A stretch of 64,000 nt of DNA from Frondihabitans sp. 762G35. GTDB lineage: Bacteria > Actinomycetota > Actinomycetes > Actinomycetales > Microbacteriaceae. Below are positions 16,812 through 26,451 of the stretch, piece by piece (position 1 is the first letter of the stretch; each line of letters starts with the position of its first letter). The translations under genes and the position numbers were made by a program. The DNA lies in assembly GCF_002074055.1 (NCBI RefSeq), contig NZ_CP014619.1, forward strand, positions 744,001 to 808,000, given 5' to 3'. Below the pieces are notes generated by a model. It did no database searches and was not told the origin of the DNA. It saw only the letters and a program-made list of their open reading frames with translations.

Positions 16812-17690
16812 GTGCCTACCTCGAACCCGGGAGCTCTCCGTCTCCTGGCGGTGCACGCGCATCCCGACGACGAGTCGAGCAAGGGCTCGGCGACCTACGC
16901 CCACTACCGCAAGCGCGGCGTCGAGGTGCTGGTCGTGAGCTGCACGGGCGGTGAGCAGGGGTCCATCCTCAACGAGAACCTCGAGGCGCGCGCCCACGCC
17001 GAGCGCGACATCGCGGGCCTGCGCGTGCTCGAGATGGCGCGGGCGCAGGAGGCGATGGGGATCGACCACGCCTGGCTCGGCTACAGCGACTCCGGCCTCC
17101 CCGGCGAGGGCGAGTCGGTCGCGGTCAACTCGTTCGCGACCATCCCGCTCGAGACGTCGACGGAGCCGCTCGTGCGCATCCTGCGTCGCTTCAAGCCCCA
17201 CGTGCTCGTGACCTACGACGAGAACGGCGGCTACCCGCACCCCGATCACATCCGCTGCCACGAGGTCTCCGTGGCCGCCTACGAGGCCGCCGCCGATCCT
17301 GCGCGCTACCCCGACGCCGGGCCCGCCTGGCAGGTCTCGAAGCTCTACTACGACCGCATCATGAACGCGTCGAAGATGCGCGCCATCCAGCACCAGCTCT
17401 CCGTGGAGCTGCCCGATTCGCCCCTCAACGAGAAGATGGTCGAGATGATGGAGTGGATGGGCGCTCGGCCCGACCTCTCGACGACGCACGTCGACGTCTC
17501 CGATTCCTTCGACGCGCGCGATGCCGCCCTGCGCGCTCACGCCAGTCAGGTGTCGCCCGACAGCGCGTTCTTCTTCTGGCCGAACGACCTGCAGAAGCGC
17601 GCCTGGCCGACAGAGGACTTCCAGCTCGTCGACGCCCGCGTCGAGACGTCCCTGCCCGAGACCGACCTGTTCGCGGGGATCGAGGCGTGA
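16812..17690 (+). CDS. mca: Mycothiol S-conjugate amidase
   Basis: Zinc amidase that cleaves S-conjugates of mycothiol, releasing a mercapturic acid for export and recycling the GlcN-inositol part; a detoxification enzyme of actinobacteria. The PIG-L/LmbE zinc motif AHPDDES gives His17 and Asp20, and the third ligand lies in GGYPHPDHIRCHE. At 292 residues the length is right for Mca, and STTHVDVSDSFDARDAALRAH fits Mca better than its paralogue MshB. The GTG start has GAGGA ten bases upstream. The stop overlaps the next small gene (GTGA). Confidence 0.93.
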   Translation: MPTSNPGALRLLAVHAHPDDESSKGSATYAHYRKRGVEVLVVSCTGGEQGSILNENLEARAHAERDIAGLRVLEMARAQEAMGIDHAWLGYSDSGLPGEGESVAVNSFATIPLETSTEPLVRILRRFKPHVLVTYDENGGYPHPDHIRCHEVSVAAYEAAADPARYPDAGPAWQVSKLYYDRIMNASKMRAIQHQLSVELPDSPLNEKMVEMMEWMGARPDLSTTHVDVSDSFDARDAALRAHASQVSPDSAFFFWPNDLQKRAWPTEDFQLVDARVETSLPETDLFAGIEA

Positions 17691-18001
17691 GCGCTGCAGC
17701 CGCGGTCGCCGTCGCCTCCTCCCGGGTCGTCACCTACCTCGCCGAGACGAGCAACCCGTCGTCGGCGCCTGCGCAGGGGGTCCCCGACGTGCAGGTCACG
17801 CCGGGTTGGATCGGCTTCGTCGCCATCTTCGTCGTCGCCCTGGCGACCGTCTTCCTGATCGTCGACATGACGAGGCGGATCCGCCGGGTGCGCTACCGGG
17901 CCGAGGTGCGCGAGCAGATCGAGCTCGAGCGCGAGGAGGCCGCCCGCGAGGCGGCGGGTCTCGACGACGAGCTGCGGGAGCAGGGCAGGCGCGACGACTG
18001 A
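17687..18001 (+). CDS. Small single-pass membrane protein coupled to mca
   Basis: Function unknown. A 104-residue product with an N-terminal hydrophobic segment, a strong transmembrane helix (WIGFVAIFVVALATVFLIV) and a charged coiled-coil-like tail (RYRAEVREQIELEREEAA). The GTG start overlaps the mca stop by four bases, so it is translated with Mca. A role near the membrane in mycothiol turnover or conjugate export is only a guess from position. Confidence 0.75.
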   Translation: MSAAAAVAVASSRVVTYLAETSNPSSAPAQGVPDVQVTPGWIGFVAIFVVALATVFLIVDMTRRIRRVRYRAEVREQIELEREEAAREAAGLDDELREQGRRDD

Positions 18002-18005
18002 GTCG

Positions 18006-18359
18006 TCAGGCTCCGGGAGCGTCGCCCGGGGCGTCGCCGCCGCGTCCCGTGTTCAGCAGGGCGGCCGCGGCGCCGGTGAGGACGTCCTCGGGACGAGACC
18101 GTCGCTCCCGGGCCAGAGCTCCGGAGAGGCCCGCGGTCAGCGATCCGCCGGCCACGGCCACGGCCTCGACCACCTCCTCCTGGCGCGGTGTGAGGGGTTC
18201 GTCGACGAGGTCGTCCACGGTGTCGAGCAGGTTCTCCCGAGCGGCCAGCGAGACCTCCGGGTCGTCGTCCCGAAGCGCCGTCGCCTCCGCGATCACGGCG
18301 AGGCCGGACTGCGTCGCGTCCGCCTGAGGGTCGCCCTCGGGCTCGGTTCCGGTGCTCAT
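18006..18359 (-). CDS. Small acidic hypothetical protein
   Basis: Function unknown. 117 residues, acidic, no membrane segment, rich in Ala, Asp and Glu, with a helical centre (NLLDTVDDLVDEPLTPRQEEVVEAV). Support comes from a TACCGT hexamer seven bases before the ATG on the minus strand, the leaderless arrangement shared with other genes here, and from the lack of a better frame. It converges with the small membrane protein gene (gap of four bases). Confidence 0.55.
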   Translation of the reverse strand: MSTGTEPEGDPQADATQSGLAVIAEATALRDDDPEVSLAARENLLDTVDDLVDEPLTPRQEEVVEAVAVAGGSLTAGLSGALARERRSRPEDVLTGAAAALLNTGRGGDAPGDAPGA

Positions 18360-18465
18360 GCGACGGACGGTACACGTCGTCCGGCGGCCCGCCCTCAGCG
18401 AGACGCCCGACGGGGTACGGGCTCCGTCACCCGCCCGCGTCGGACGGCGGCCGGGACGCTCGCGG

Positions 18466-19191
18466 TCAGCGCGGGTCGAGCGCGACGATGAGCACGCCCG
18501 TCCAGTGGCAGGCGAACGCCAGCACCGTGAGCGCGTGGAAGATCTCGTGGAAGCCGAAGACGCCCGGGATCGGGTTGGGCCTCTTCAGGCCGTAGACGAC
18601 CGCCCCGACGATGTAGAAGAGCCCACCGGTCAGCACCAGGATCATCGTGGCCGGGCTCGATTCGAGGAGCTGCGGCAGGTAGAGCAGCGCCCCGACGCCC
18701 AGCAGGACGTAGAGCGGGACGTAGAGCCATCGCGGCGCGGAGGTCCAGAAGATGCGGAACGCGATGCCGAGGACGGCACCCGTCCAGATGAAGATCAGAA
18801 GCGTCGTCGCCTGGCGCTGGGGGAGCGCGAGCACGGCGATCGGCGTGTAGGTGCCGGCGATCAGCAGGAAGATGTTGGAGTGGTCCATGCGCTTCAGCAG
18901 GAGCTTCGCCCGCGGGCTCCAGTCGAAGCGGTGATAGGTCGCCGAGATGCCGAAGAGCAGGAGCGACGTGCCGAAGAAGACGGCCGTCGAGGCCTTGGCC
19001 GGGCCGCCGTGGGCGAGCGTGACCAGGACGACGCCGAGCGCGATCGCGACCGGGAACGTGCCCGCGTGGATCCAGCCGCGCCAGGTCGGCTTCGTCTCGG
19101 TCGCGGGATGCGCGAGCTCGTCGTCCAGGAACGGCAGCTTGGCCTCCGCGGCCCCCGTGATCGGGGTCGTCCCCTCGTCAGTCGGTGTCAT
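18466..19191 (-). CDS. TrhA / hemolysin III family membrane protein
   Basis: Seven-helix membrane protein of the TrhA/PAQR-like superfamily. Despite the name, hemolytic activity is not expected; members affect membrane lipid homeostasis. The family metal-site residues are visible: ATYHRFDW near the first helices, MDHSNIFLLIAGTYTP in the centre and the terminal GFHEIFHALTVLAFACHW. At 241 residues it is of normal length. The start is the ATG of MTPTDEG; the upstream continuation of the frame is antisense to uppS and has no merit. Confidence 0.88.
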   Translation of the reverse strand: MTPTDEGTTPITGAAEAKLPFLDDELAHPATETKPTWRGWIHAGTFPVAIALGVVLVTLAHGGPAKASTAVFFGTSLLLFGISATYHRFDWSPRAKLLLKRMDHSNIFLLIAGTYTPIAVLALPQRQATTLLIFIWTGAVLGIAFRIFWTSAPRWLYVPLYVLLGVGALLYLPQLLESSPATMILVLTGGLFYIVGAVVYGLKRPNPIPGVFGFHEIFHALTVLAFACHWTGVLIVALDPR

Positions 19192-19284
19192 GCCGGGTGA
19201 GCCTACGGGGCCCCGTCGGAGACAGGCTGAGCGCCTCCCCGATGCGACGGCGTCCCCACACCGAGAGTGGGCTAGCGTAGCTGC

Positions 19285-20097
19285 GTGACGAACCGCCGAC
19301 GCTTGAGCGAGGACGACGCGGGAGAGACGCCCGTCGGCCGGGGGTTCCTCTACGGCCTCTACCAGAACCGCATCCGACGCGGTCTGGCCGGCCTGGAGCT
19401 GCCGCACCACGTCGCCATGATCGTCGACGGGAACCGCCGCTGGGCGAAGCAGCGGATGCTCGAGACCGCCGCTCACGGTCACCGGGCCGGCGCCGCGAAG
19501 ATCCGGGAGTTCCTCACCTGGTGCGACGACCTCGGCATCCGGGTCGTCACCCTCTACCTGCTCTCCTCCGACAACCTCACCAACCGCGAGGACGAGGAGC
19601 TGACCGCCCTCGTCGACATCATCGCCGACCTGGCCGACGACCTCTCCAAGTTCCGCGACTGGCGGGTCCAGCACGTCGGCTCGACCGACGGTCTGCCCGA
19701 GCGGCTCGCCGCGACGCTGGCCGAGGCCGAGCGGAGCACCGCCGGCCACTCGGGTCTCCACGTCAACCTCGCCGTCGGCTACGGAGGCCGCCGCGAGATC
19801 GCCGACGCCATGAGGAGCATCGTGCACCAGCACGGGGCCGACGGCGGCACCATCGACGACCTCGCCGACGTGCTGACGCCCGAGCTCATCGCCGAGCACC
19901 TCTACACGGGCGGGCAGCCCGACCCCGACCTCGTGATCCGCACCTCCGGCGAGCAGCGGCTGAGCGACTTCATGCTCTGGCAGAGCGCCCACAGCGAGTT
20001 CTACTTCGTCGAGGCCTTCTACCCCGATCTCCGCGAGGTCGACTTCCTCCGCGCCGTCCGTGACTACGCGGCGCGCCATCGCCGGTACGGTGGGTAG
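19285..20097 (+). CDS. uppS: Cis-prenyltransferase (isoprenyl/polyprenyl diphosphate synthase)
   Basis: Condenses isopentenyl diphosphate in cis to make the polyprenyl diphosphate that, after dephosphorylation, carries cell-wall precursors. The catalytic Asp48 is in MIVDGNRRWAK, followed by the family blocks LYLLSSDNLTNRE, VNLAVGYGGR and the C-terminal PDLVIRTSGEQRLSDFMLWQ. At 270 residues it has usual size. Actinobacteria often have a short-chain and a long-chain enzyme, and which one this is cannot be read from the sequence. TAGCGT lies six bases before the GTG start, with no ribosome site, suggesting a leaderless message. Confidence 0.93.
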   Translation: MTNRRRLSEDDAGETPVGRGFLYGLYQNRIRRGLAGLELPHHVAMIVDGNRRWAKQRMLETAAHGHRAGAAKIREFLTWCDDLGIRVVTLYLLSSDNLTNREDEELTALVDIIADLADDLSKFRDWRVQHVGSTDGLPERLAATLAEAERSTAGHSGLHVNLAVGYGGRREIADAMRSIVHQHGADGGTIDDLADVLTPELIAEHLYTGGQPDPDLVIRTSGEQRLSDFMLWQSAHSEFYFVEAFYPDLREVDFLRAVRDYAARHRRYGG

Positions 20098-20123
20098 GTT
20101 GTCCGCCGACCACGGGAGCTTCT

Positions 20124-21251
20124 GTGACCAGCATTGACGAGTACGCCCGAGGATTCGCCGAAGACCCGGGGTACCTCGATTTCGCCTCGTTCGGGCCCCT
20201 GAGCCGGGCCGTCCTCGAGGAGCAGAACGCCCTCGGCGAGATCCACTCCCGGGCGCGCTACGGCGCCGCCGCCGTGTTCGACGAGCAGGACATCCGCGTC
20301 CGCGAGGCCGTCCGCGCGCTGACCGGGTTCGCCACCGACCGCGTGGTCTTCCAGGGGAACGCGTCCACGGGGCTCCTGCACACCTTCTTCGGTCTGACCG
20401 GGCAGGTGCTCTACTCGGCGCGCGAGTACCCGAGCATCCCGGTGGCGGCGCAGCGGGCGGTCCAGGCCCAGCACACGCTCGACGTCATCACCATGCAGCC
20501 GCCGCAGGGCGTCGTCACGCCCGAGACGGTCCGCGACAACCTCACCCCGGCAACCACCGCGGTGGCCGTCAGCCTCGTCGACTACCGGACGGGCTACCTG
20601 GCCGATCTCGAGGCGATCCGCGACGTCATCGGCGACCGGATGCTCATCGTCGACGCCATCCAGGGCTTCGGCGTCGTCGAGGCCCCCTACGAGGTGGCGG
20701 ACGTCGTCGTCTCCGGCGGACAGAAGTGGATGCGGGCCGGCTGGGGCACGGGCTTCCTCGCGCTGAGCGAGCGCGCGGCCACCGACCTCGTCCCGCTCTT
20801 CAGCGGCGTCTCGGGCACGATCGTGCCGCTCGGCGCCTCCTACGAGGAGGTGCCCCCACCCCTGCAGGGCGCCGCGGCCTTCCAGGTCACGCGGCCCGAT
20901 CCAATCGCGCAGGCCCGCTTCTCGACCGCGCTCGAGGCCGTCGCAGCCGTCGGTGTCGGAGCGATCCGAGAGTCCATCGCGGAGAAGGTGTCGCGCCTCA
21001 TCGACCTCGCCGACGAGTTCGCCGTCGAGGTCGTGTCGTCGCGCGACGAGACGGAGCGCGCCGGGATCGTCGTGCTCGAGCCCGAGGCCGGCAAGCTGAC
21101 GGCGCTCACGGCGGAGCTGATCAACCACGGCATCACGGCGACCGTCCGCGACGGTGCCGTCCGGTTGAGCGCGCACGTGTCCACCGACGAGGCGACGTTC
21201 GAGGCGCTCCGCGGGGCGCTCACCTCCTACGGCAGCAACCTGTCGTACTGA
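20124..21251 (+). CDS. Class V aminotransferase-fold PLP enzyme
   Basis: Fold-type I PLP enzyme of the cysteine desulfurase/aminotransferase class V group. Visible: substrate end LDFASFGPLSR, cofactor Asp in MLIVDAIQGFG, and PLP Lys201 in SGGQKWMRAGWGTGF. The catalytic Cys loop of a true desulfurase is not evident, so an aminotransferase or lyase role is as likely; substrate unknown. The GTG start follows GGGAG, and only 26 bases separate it from uppS, so the two are probably cotranscribed. Confidence 0.8.
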   Translation: MTSIDEYARGFAEDPGYLDFASFGPLSRAVLEEQNALGEIHSRARYGAAAVFDEQDIRVREAVRALTGFATDRVVFQGNASTGLLHTFFGLTGQVLYSAREYPSIPVAAQRAVQAQHTLDVITMQPPQGVVTPETVRDNLTPATTAVAVSLVDYRTGYLADLEAIRDVIGDRMLIVDAIQGFGVVEAPYEVADVVVSGGQKWMRAGWGTGFLALSERAATDLVPLFSGVSGTIVPLGASYEEVPPPLQGAAAFQVTRPDPIAQARFSTALEAVAAVGVGAIRESIAEKVSRLIDLADEFAVEVVSSRDETERAGIVVLEPEAGKLTALTAELINHGITATVRDGAVRLSAHVSTDEATFEALRGALTSYGSNLSY

Positions 21252-21281
21252 GAGTCACCCGGTCCCGGGTCACGAACGGGG

Positions 21282-21707
21282 TCAGGCCGAGGTGGCCGCG
21301 ACCCCGTCGGTGCGGAAGGCCTCGATGAGTGCGCGCGCGTCGTCGTCGAGGCCCGCCGCCGACGACGGGTCGTCGAAGAACCGGTCGTAGCCCGGGATGA
21401 GCGCGATCAGCGGATCGGTGAGCGTCTCGTAGCCCATCGTCCAGCGCGGGAACCGGCGCTCGTCGATCGTCTCCTCCAGCAGGATGCGGATCTGGCGGTG
21501 CCGCGGATCCTTCGCGACGATCGCGTACCGACGACGAACGGCCTCCTCCTCGCCTTCGAGGACCTGGAGGAAGCGGCCGTCCCGGTAGAGCAGGAGCCCC
21601 GTCAGTCCGACCCGGCGATTGTTCGCCCGGCTGTTCATGAGGAGGGTGATGAGATCCCCGTCGGTGAATTCGGTTCGGGCGGTGCTCGAGTAGACGAGGG
21701 ACAGCAT
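21282..21707 (-). CDS. Short BLUF-domain blue-light photoreceptor
   Basis: FAD-binding blue-light sensor made of little more than the BLUF domain (141 residues). All photoactive residues of the family are in place and at the right spacing: Tyr6 (SLVYSS), Asn30, Gln48 (FLQVLEG), Trp89 and Met91 (FPRWTMGY). There is no fused output domain; the roughly 40-residue tail must act through a partner protein. GGAG six bases before the ATG decides this start over one four codons upstream. It is divergent from the PIN-PhoH gene across a 308-base intergenic region. Confidence 0.92.
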   Translation of the reverse strand: MLSLVYSSTARTEFTDGDLITLLMNSRANNRRVGLTGLLLYRDGRFLQVLEGEEEAVRRRYAIVAKDPRHRQIRILLEETIDERRFPRWTMGYETLTDPLIALIPGYDRFFDDPSSAAGLDDDARALIEAFRTDGVAATSA

Positions 21708-22015
21708 GCGGCGCTCCAATTTTTCGACTGCTCATCCATCCTGCAGGATGCCCGCCCGCCGCGATCGCCCCCGTTCTGGGCGTTGTCGGGCCGACGCCGG
21801 TGGCACGGCGGACGTCGGCGTGGGGCTCCTGCGACACGCGTTAATCGGCTCGTAACCTGGCGCCGGTGTGTCGAGAGTGGCGAGTGTCGGCGGGCTGACG
21901 TAGCTTCGAGGCATCGGGTAGAGCACCCGGTCGAGACGGCCACGTAAGTTCGTTTCGGAACTGCTCCACGGCCGTCTTGCGGGAAAGTACCGAGTGCCCG
22001 GCACTCGGAGATGGA
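21708..22015 (+). promoter_or_regulatory. Divergent intergenic region with a three-hairpin leader before the PhoH-type gene
   Basis: This 308-base gap between the BLUF gene and the PIN-PhoH gene holds no ORF I can support. Three inverted repeats follow each other on the plus strand: CGGGT/ACCCG (21915-21929), a nested stem GACGGCC/GGCCGTC with inner AGTTC/GAACT (21935-21976), and CCGAGTGCC/GGCACTCGG (21990-22008). The third ends directly at the GGAG ribosome site. They would form a compact structured 5' leader. No known riboswitch class is recognised. A palindromic word ATCCTGCAGGAT lies near 21734. Confidence 0.5.
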
Positions 22016-23413
22016 GTGGTCGTGGCCGCGTTCGACATCACCGCACACTCGAGCAGCACCGAGTCGCAGGGGGAGGTGTCGAGCGAGAGTCGAGCCGATT
22101 CCCCCACCGGGGTCCGGAGCGCGACCGCCCAGCGCACCTACGTCCTCGACACCTCGGTCCTGCTCTCCGATCCGCAGGCCATGTTCCGGTTCGCCGAGCA
22201 GGCCGTCGTGATCCCCGTCGTCGTCATCGGCGAGCTGGAGAAGAAACGCCACGACCCGGAGCTCGGCTACTTCGCTCGGCAGGCCCTGCGGCTCCTCGAC
22301 GAGCTGCGCATCAAATACGAACGGCTCGACTTCCCGGTCGCGGTCGGAAAGGGCGGGTCGCTCCGGGTCGAGCTGAACCACTCCAACATGGCCGTCCTGC
22401 CGTCCGGGCTCCGTCTCGACGACAACGACTCCCGGATCCTCGCGGTCGCCTCCAATCTCTCGAACGACGGCCTCGACGTCGTGGTCGTCTCCAAAGACCT
22501 CCCGCTCCGCGTCAAGGCCGCCTCGATCGGCCTCTCGGCGGAGGAGTACCGGGCCGAGCAGGTCGTCGACTCGGGCTACACGGGCATCGCGGAGGTCGAC
22601 GTCTCGAGCGAGCAGATGGCGAAGCTCTACGACGACGAGCACATCTCGACGCGCGTCGCCGAGCAGCCCGTCAACACCGGTCTCGTGATGCACTCCGACC
22701 GCGGCTCGGCGCTCGGACGCGTCGTGTCCAAGGGGCACGTGCGGCTCGTCCGCGGCGACCGCGACGTCTTCGGCCTGCACGGTCGCTCGGCGGAGCAGCG
22801 ACTCGCCATCGACCTGCTTCTCGACCCTGAGGTTGGCATCGTGTCGCTCGGCGGCCGCGCGGGCACGGGCAAGTCGGCCCTCGCCCTCTGCGCCGGCCTC
22901 GAGGCCGTGCTCGAGAAGCAGCAGCACAAGAAGATCATGGTGTTCCGGCCGCTCTACCCGGTCGGTGGTCAAGACCTGGGATTCCTGCCCGGCGACGCCG
23001 GCGAGAAGATGAACCCCTGGGCGCAGGCCGTCTTCGACACCCTCGGGGCCATCGTGTCGCAGAACGTCCTCGACGAGGTGCTCGAGCGCGGCATCCTGGA
23101 GGTCCTGCCGCTGACGCACATCCGCGGCCGCTCGCTGCACGACGCGTTCGTGATCGTCGACGAGGCGCAGTCGCTCGAACGCAACGTCCTGCTGACGATG
23201 CTGAGCCGGATCGGCCAGAACTCGCGCGTGGTGCTGACGCACGACGTCGCTCAGCGCGACAACCTCCGCGTGGGTCGCCACGACGGGGTCGCCAGCGTGA
23301 TCGAGACGCTGAAGGGCCACCCGCTCTTCGCGCACGTGACGCTGACACGCTCCGAGCGCTCGGCGATCGCGGCTCTCGTCACCGATCTGCTGGAGTCGAA
23401 CGAGCTGGCCTGA
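22016..23413 (+). CDS. PIN domain-PhoH ATPase fusion (PhoH2-type)
   Basis: Predicted RNA helicase/nuclease: an N-terminal PIN ribonuclease domain (about residues 35-180; acidic residues in [26 protein letters not shown] and VVSKDLPLR) fused to a C-terminal PhoH ATPase with Walker [11 protein letters not shown] (Lys286) and Walker B VIVDEAQS (near 380). PhoH2 proteins of mycobacteria unwind and cleave RNA and are usually part of a toxin-antitoxin-like unit; no separate antitoxin ORF is seen here. Start uncertain: GTG at 22016, or GTG two codons later; the open frame reaches further up but only to a TTG inside the hairpin leader. A strong terminator follows. Confidence 0.88.
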   Translation: MVVAAFDITAHSSSTESQGEVSSESRADSPTGVRSATAQRTYVLDTSVLLSDPQAMFRFAEQAVVIPVVVIGELEKKRHDPELGYFARQALRLLDELRIKYERLDFPVAVGKGGSLRVELNHSNMAVLPSGLRLDDNDSRILAVASNLSNDGLDVVVVSKDLPLRVKAASIGLSAEEYRAEQVVDSGYTGIAEVDVSSEQMAKLYDDEHISTRVAEQPVNTGLVMHSDRGSALGRVVSKGHVRLVRGDRDVFGLHGRSAEQRLAIDLLLDPEVGIVSLGGRAGTGKSALALCAGLEAVLEKQQHKKIMVFRPLYPVGGQDLGFLPGDAGEKMNPWAQAVFDTLGAIVSQNVLDEVLERGILEVLPLTHIRGRSLHDAFVIVDEAQSLERNVLLTMLSRIGQNSRVVLTHDVAQRDNLRVGRHDGVASVIETLKGHPLFAHVTLTRSERSAIAALVTDLLESNELA

Positions 23414-23429
23414 GCGTCCTCGCTCTGAC

Positions 23430-23460
23430 GGGGTCCCGGTGCGTTCTGCGCCGGGGCCCC
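23430..23460 (+). terminator. Terminator after the PIN-PhoH gene
   Basis: A 13-bp stem with G.U pairs (GGGGTCCCGGTGC / GCGCCGGGGCCCC, loop of five) followed by the T-rich TCTTCCTTCT, 17 bases after the stop codon. Confidence 0.7.
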
Positions 23461-23558
23461 TCTTCCTTCTGAGCGCACGGTTCCCCCACAGGCGCAGCGC
23501 TCTCCACAGGCGAGGATCTCGCCCGTTCGCGCTCCCGCGACGGTCCTAGCGTGGAGCC

Positions 23559-24245
23559 ATGACCGCTCTCGGCGACGCCCTCGCCATCCTCGTCCTGGCG
23601 GGGCTCGCCTTCGCCGCGGCTCCGGCCGACTCCGCAGCGGCGTTCTGCCTGCCTGCGGCGCTGTGGCTCGCCGCCTGCACGCCCTTCCTCGTCCGGAGCG
23701 ACCTCGGCGTACGCCGACTCCCCGACGTCGCGACGCTGCCGGCGCTCGCGCTCGTCGTCGCCTCGATCGCGGCGGGGGCTCTGTCGTCCGTCGCTTCCGG
23801 GCGGGGCCCGCAGGAGGCCCTGCTGGCGCTCCTCCCACCGGCTTGCGTCGCCCTCGCCGGCGTCGCCGCCGCACGCCGGGGCGCTTTCGGCATGGGCGAC
23901 GTCAAACTCGCCGCCGCGATCGCGGGGTCGGTCGCCCAGATCGCGCCGTCGCTCCTCGTCGTCGTCGCCGCGGTCGCGAGTCTCGGCGCACTCGCGGCCG
24001 CGCTGTCTCAGACCCTGGGCAGCCGGGGGCGGATCGGCCGAGGGTTGGACCCCGCTGCCGGAGCGACGGGGCCCGGAGGCACGCGGCCAGCACCGACGGG
24101 GGCGTGCGCGACGGCGGGGCGCCGGGCGTCGGAGGGGTCGCCGCAACATCGCCCGAGGCGGACGATCGCGTTCGGACCGCCCCTGCTCGCCGGCTACTGG
24201 TGCGCCGTCGGTGTGGCCGCGCTCAGCCCGGGTGGGTCATGCTGA
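23559..24245 (+). CDS. A24-family prepilin peptidase-like membrane protease
   Basis: Aspartic membrane peptidase of the type IV prepilin peptidase C-terminal (A24) type. Both catalytic Asp are present: Asp48 in [11 protein letters not shown] and Asp114 in the GMGDVKL motif. About six helices. There is no N-terminal methylase domain, as in archaeal and Flp/Tad enzymes. A cytoplasmic insert of about 50 residues, rich in Gly, Pro and Arg, separates the last two helices and is not normal for the family. TAGCGT lies six bases before the ATG (leaderless). No pilin or secretion ATPase gene is near. The end overlaps fumC by 23 bases. Confidence 0.82.
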   Translation: MTALGDALAILVLAGLAFAAAPADSAAAFCLPAALWLAACTPFLVRSDLGVRRLPDVATLPALALVVASIAAGALSSVASGRGPQEALLALLPPACVALAGVAAARRGAFGMGDVKLAAAIAGSVAQIAPSLLVVVAAVASLGALAAALSQTLGSRGRIGRGLDPAAGATGPGGTRPAPTGACATAGRRASEGSPQHRPRRTIAFGPPLLAGYWCAVGVAALSPGGSC

Positions 24246-25635
24246 GCACGTCGAGGGCCGCGTCGAGCTGCTCCTCGGTGACCTCGCCGCGCTCGACGAA
24301 GCCGAGGTCGACGACGGCCTCGCGGACGGTCATCTTCGCGGCCACCGAGTGCTTGGCGATCTTCGCGGCCGCCTCGTATCCGATGATGCGGTTGAGCGGC
24401 GTGACGATCGAGGGCGACGACTCGGCGAGGGCGCGGGCGTGCTCGACGTTGGCCTCGAGGCCGTCGACGGTCTTGTCGGCGAGAGCGCGGGTGGCGTTCG
24501 AGAGAAGGCGGATCGACTCGAGCAGAGCGGTGCCCATCACGGGGATGGCGACGTTCAGCTCGAAGGCGCCCGAGGCTCCGGCCCAGGCGATCGTGGCGTC
24601 GTTGCCGATGACGCGCGCGCTCACCATGAGCACGGCCTCAGGTATGACGGGATTGACCTTGCCGGGCATGATCGACGACCCGGGCTGGAGGTCGGGGATG
24701 TGGAGCTCGCCGAGGCCGGCGTTCGGCCCGGAGCCCATCCAGCGCAGGTCGTTGTTGATCTTGGTGAGGCTGACCGCGAGGACGCGGAGGGCACCCGAGG
24801 CCTCGACGAGGCCGTCGCGGGCACCCTGCGCCTCGAAGTGGTCGACGGCCTCCGTCACCGGCAGCCCGGAGTCGGCGGCCAGCAGCTCGATGACGCGCTG
24901 CGGGAAGCCCTGCGGCGTGTTGATGCCGGTTCCCGTCGCGGTCCCGCCGAGGGGCACCTCGGCGACGCGCGGGAGGGTCGCCGTGACGCGGTCGATGCCG
25001 AGGCGGATCTGGCGGGCGTACCCGCCGAACTCCTGCCCGAGGGTGACCGGGGTGGCGTCCATCAGGTGGGTGCGGCCGGCCTTGACGACGCCCTTCCACT
25101 CCTCGGCCTTCCTCTCGAGAGACACCGCCAGGTGGTCGAGGGCCGGGACGAGGTCGTGCAGGAGAGCGCCGGTCACGGCGACGTGCACGGAGGTGGGGAA
25201 GACGTCGTTCGACGACTGCGACGCGTTGACGTGGTCGTTGGGGTGGACCTTCGAGCCCAGGATGCCCGAGGCCAGCGTCGCCAGGACCTCGTTCATGTTC
25301 ATGTTCGAGGAGGTGCCGCTGCCCGTCTGGTAGACGTCGACGGGGAACTGATCGTGGTGCTGGCCCTCGATGAGGAGATCGGCCGCCTCGGCGACGGCGG
25401 CGGCGAGCTTCTCGTCGAGGATGCCGAGCTGCCCGTTGACGGTCGCGGCGGCCTTCTTGATGCGCGCGAGCGCGACGATCTGCGCGGGCTCCAGGCCCTT
25501 ACCCGAGATGGGGAAGTTCTCGACGGCGCGCTGCGTCTGAGCGCCGTACAGGGCGGTGGCGGGGACGCGCACCTCTCCCATCGTGTCGTGCTCGATGCGG
25601 TACTCGTCGCGGGCCGAGGTCTCGGTCGTGGTCAC
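24223..25635 (-). CDS. fumC: Fumarate hydratase, class II
   Basis: Iron-independent fumarase of the TCA cycle, converting fumarate to malate. The superfamily signature [11 protein letters not shown] is present, as are [25 protein letters not shown] and [12 protein letters not shown] (catalytic region). 470 residues is normal. The GTG start has GGAAGGA about ten bases upstream. Carbonic anhydrase lies immediately upstream in the same direction with a gap of 79 bases, a neighbourhood common in Microbacteriaceae. The 3' end overlaps the convergent A24 peptidase gene. Confidence 0.95.
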   Translation of the reverse strand: MTTTETSARDEYRIEHDTMGEVRVPATALYGAQTQRAVENFPISGKGLEPAQIVALARIKKAAATVNGQLGILDEKLAAAVAEAADLLIEGQHHDQFPVDVYQTGSGTSSNMNMNEVLATLASGILGSKVHPNDHVNASQSSNDVFPTSVHVAVTGALLHDLVPALDHLAVSLERKAEEWKGVVKAGRTHLMDATPVTLGQEFGGYARQIRLGIDRVTATLPRVAEVPLGGTATGTGINTPQGFPQRVIELLAADSGLPVTEAVDHFEAQGARDGLVEASGALRVLAVSLTKINNDLRWMGSGPNAGLGELHIPDLQPGSSIMPGKVNPVIPEAVLMVSARVIGNDATIAWAGASGAFELNVAIPVMGTALLESIRLLSNATRALADKTVDGLEANVEHARALAESSPSIVTPLNRIIGYEAAAKIAKHSVAAKMTVREAVVDLGFVERGEVTEEQLDAALDVLSMTHPG

Positions 25636-25714
25636 GTCGCTGTGGTCCTTCCGTTGGCCCGGGTCTCGGGCTGGTGTGCGCCGCGCCCTGAGCGCGCGAC
25701 GGGGTGGTTCTGGG

Positions 25715-26362
25715 TCAGAGCGTGCCGACCACGGTGTGGGGGTCGACCCGGCCGTTCGCGAGGTCGTAGTTCGCGCCGACGACGGCCAATCTACCGCTGG
25801 CGACGGCCTCCGAGATGAGCGGGGAGCGGCCCAGGAGCGCGGTGACCGAGGCCTCGATGTGGAGCCGGCCCACCTCGCGCGGGTCGAGCGGCGCGTCGCG
25901 GTCGGCGCCGTCGGCCAGGGCGCGGTGGGCGCTCTTGACCGACGGCACGATCATGTCGATGAGGCGCTGGAGGTAGAAGGAGGCGGGCTCGGAGTCGGCG
26001 TCGATCGACTGGATCGCCCCCGCGACGGCGCCGCAGCTGTCGTGGCCGAGGACGACGATCAGCGGGATGCCCAGCTGACCGACCGCGAACTCGAGGGTGC
26101 CGAGCACCTCCTCGCCGACCACCTGTCCGGCGTTGCGGACGACGAACAGGTCGCCGAGCCCCGCGTCGAAGATGATCTCCGCGGCCAGACGCGAGTCGGA
26201 GCAACCGAACAGCGCCGCGATGGGCTGCTGGCCCTGCGCCAGGAGAGCGCGCCGATCGGCGTCCTGCCGGGGGTGCTCGGGGCGCCCCTCGACGAAGCGC
26301 TCGTTGCCCTTGAGGAGGGCCGACCAGGCGTCGCCCGGGGTGGTGATGTCGGTCGTGGTCAC
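25715..26362 (-). CDS. Beta-class carbonic anhydrase
   Basis: Zinc enzyme interconverting CO2 and bicarbonate. Zinc ligands Cys54 (CSDSR, with the Asp56-Arg58 dyad), His107 and Cys110 (LGHDSCGAV) are all present. 215 residues is usual. The GTG start, preceded by GGAG, begins a sequence almost identical to the fumC start (GTGACCACGACCGA), suggesting similar translation signals. It probably supplies bicarbonate for anaplerosis and biosynthesis. Confidence 0.93.
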   Translation of the reverse strand: MTTTDITTPGDAWSALLKGNERFVEGRPEHPRQDADRRALLAQGQQPIAALFGCSDSRLAAEIIFDAGLGDLFVVRNAGQVVGEEVLGTLEFAVGQLGIPLIVVLGHDSCGAVAGAIQSIDADSEPASFYLQRLIDMIVPSVKSAHRALADGADRDAPLDPREVGRLHIEASVTALLGRSPLISEAVASGRLAVVGANYDLANGRVDPHTVVGTL

Positions 26363-26451
26363 GTCGTCTCCGTGTCTCTTCGAGGGCTCTGGGGGTGTGT
26401 CTGCGAGGTGGGGCCGGGTCGCCGTCGGGTCCGGCAGCGGCGGGCCGGGCG

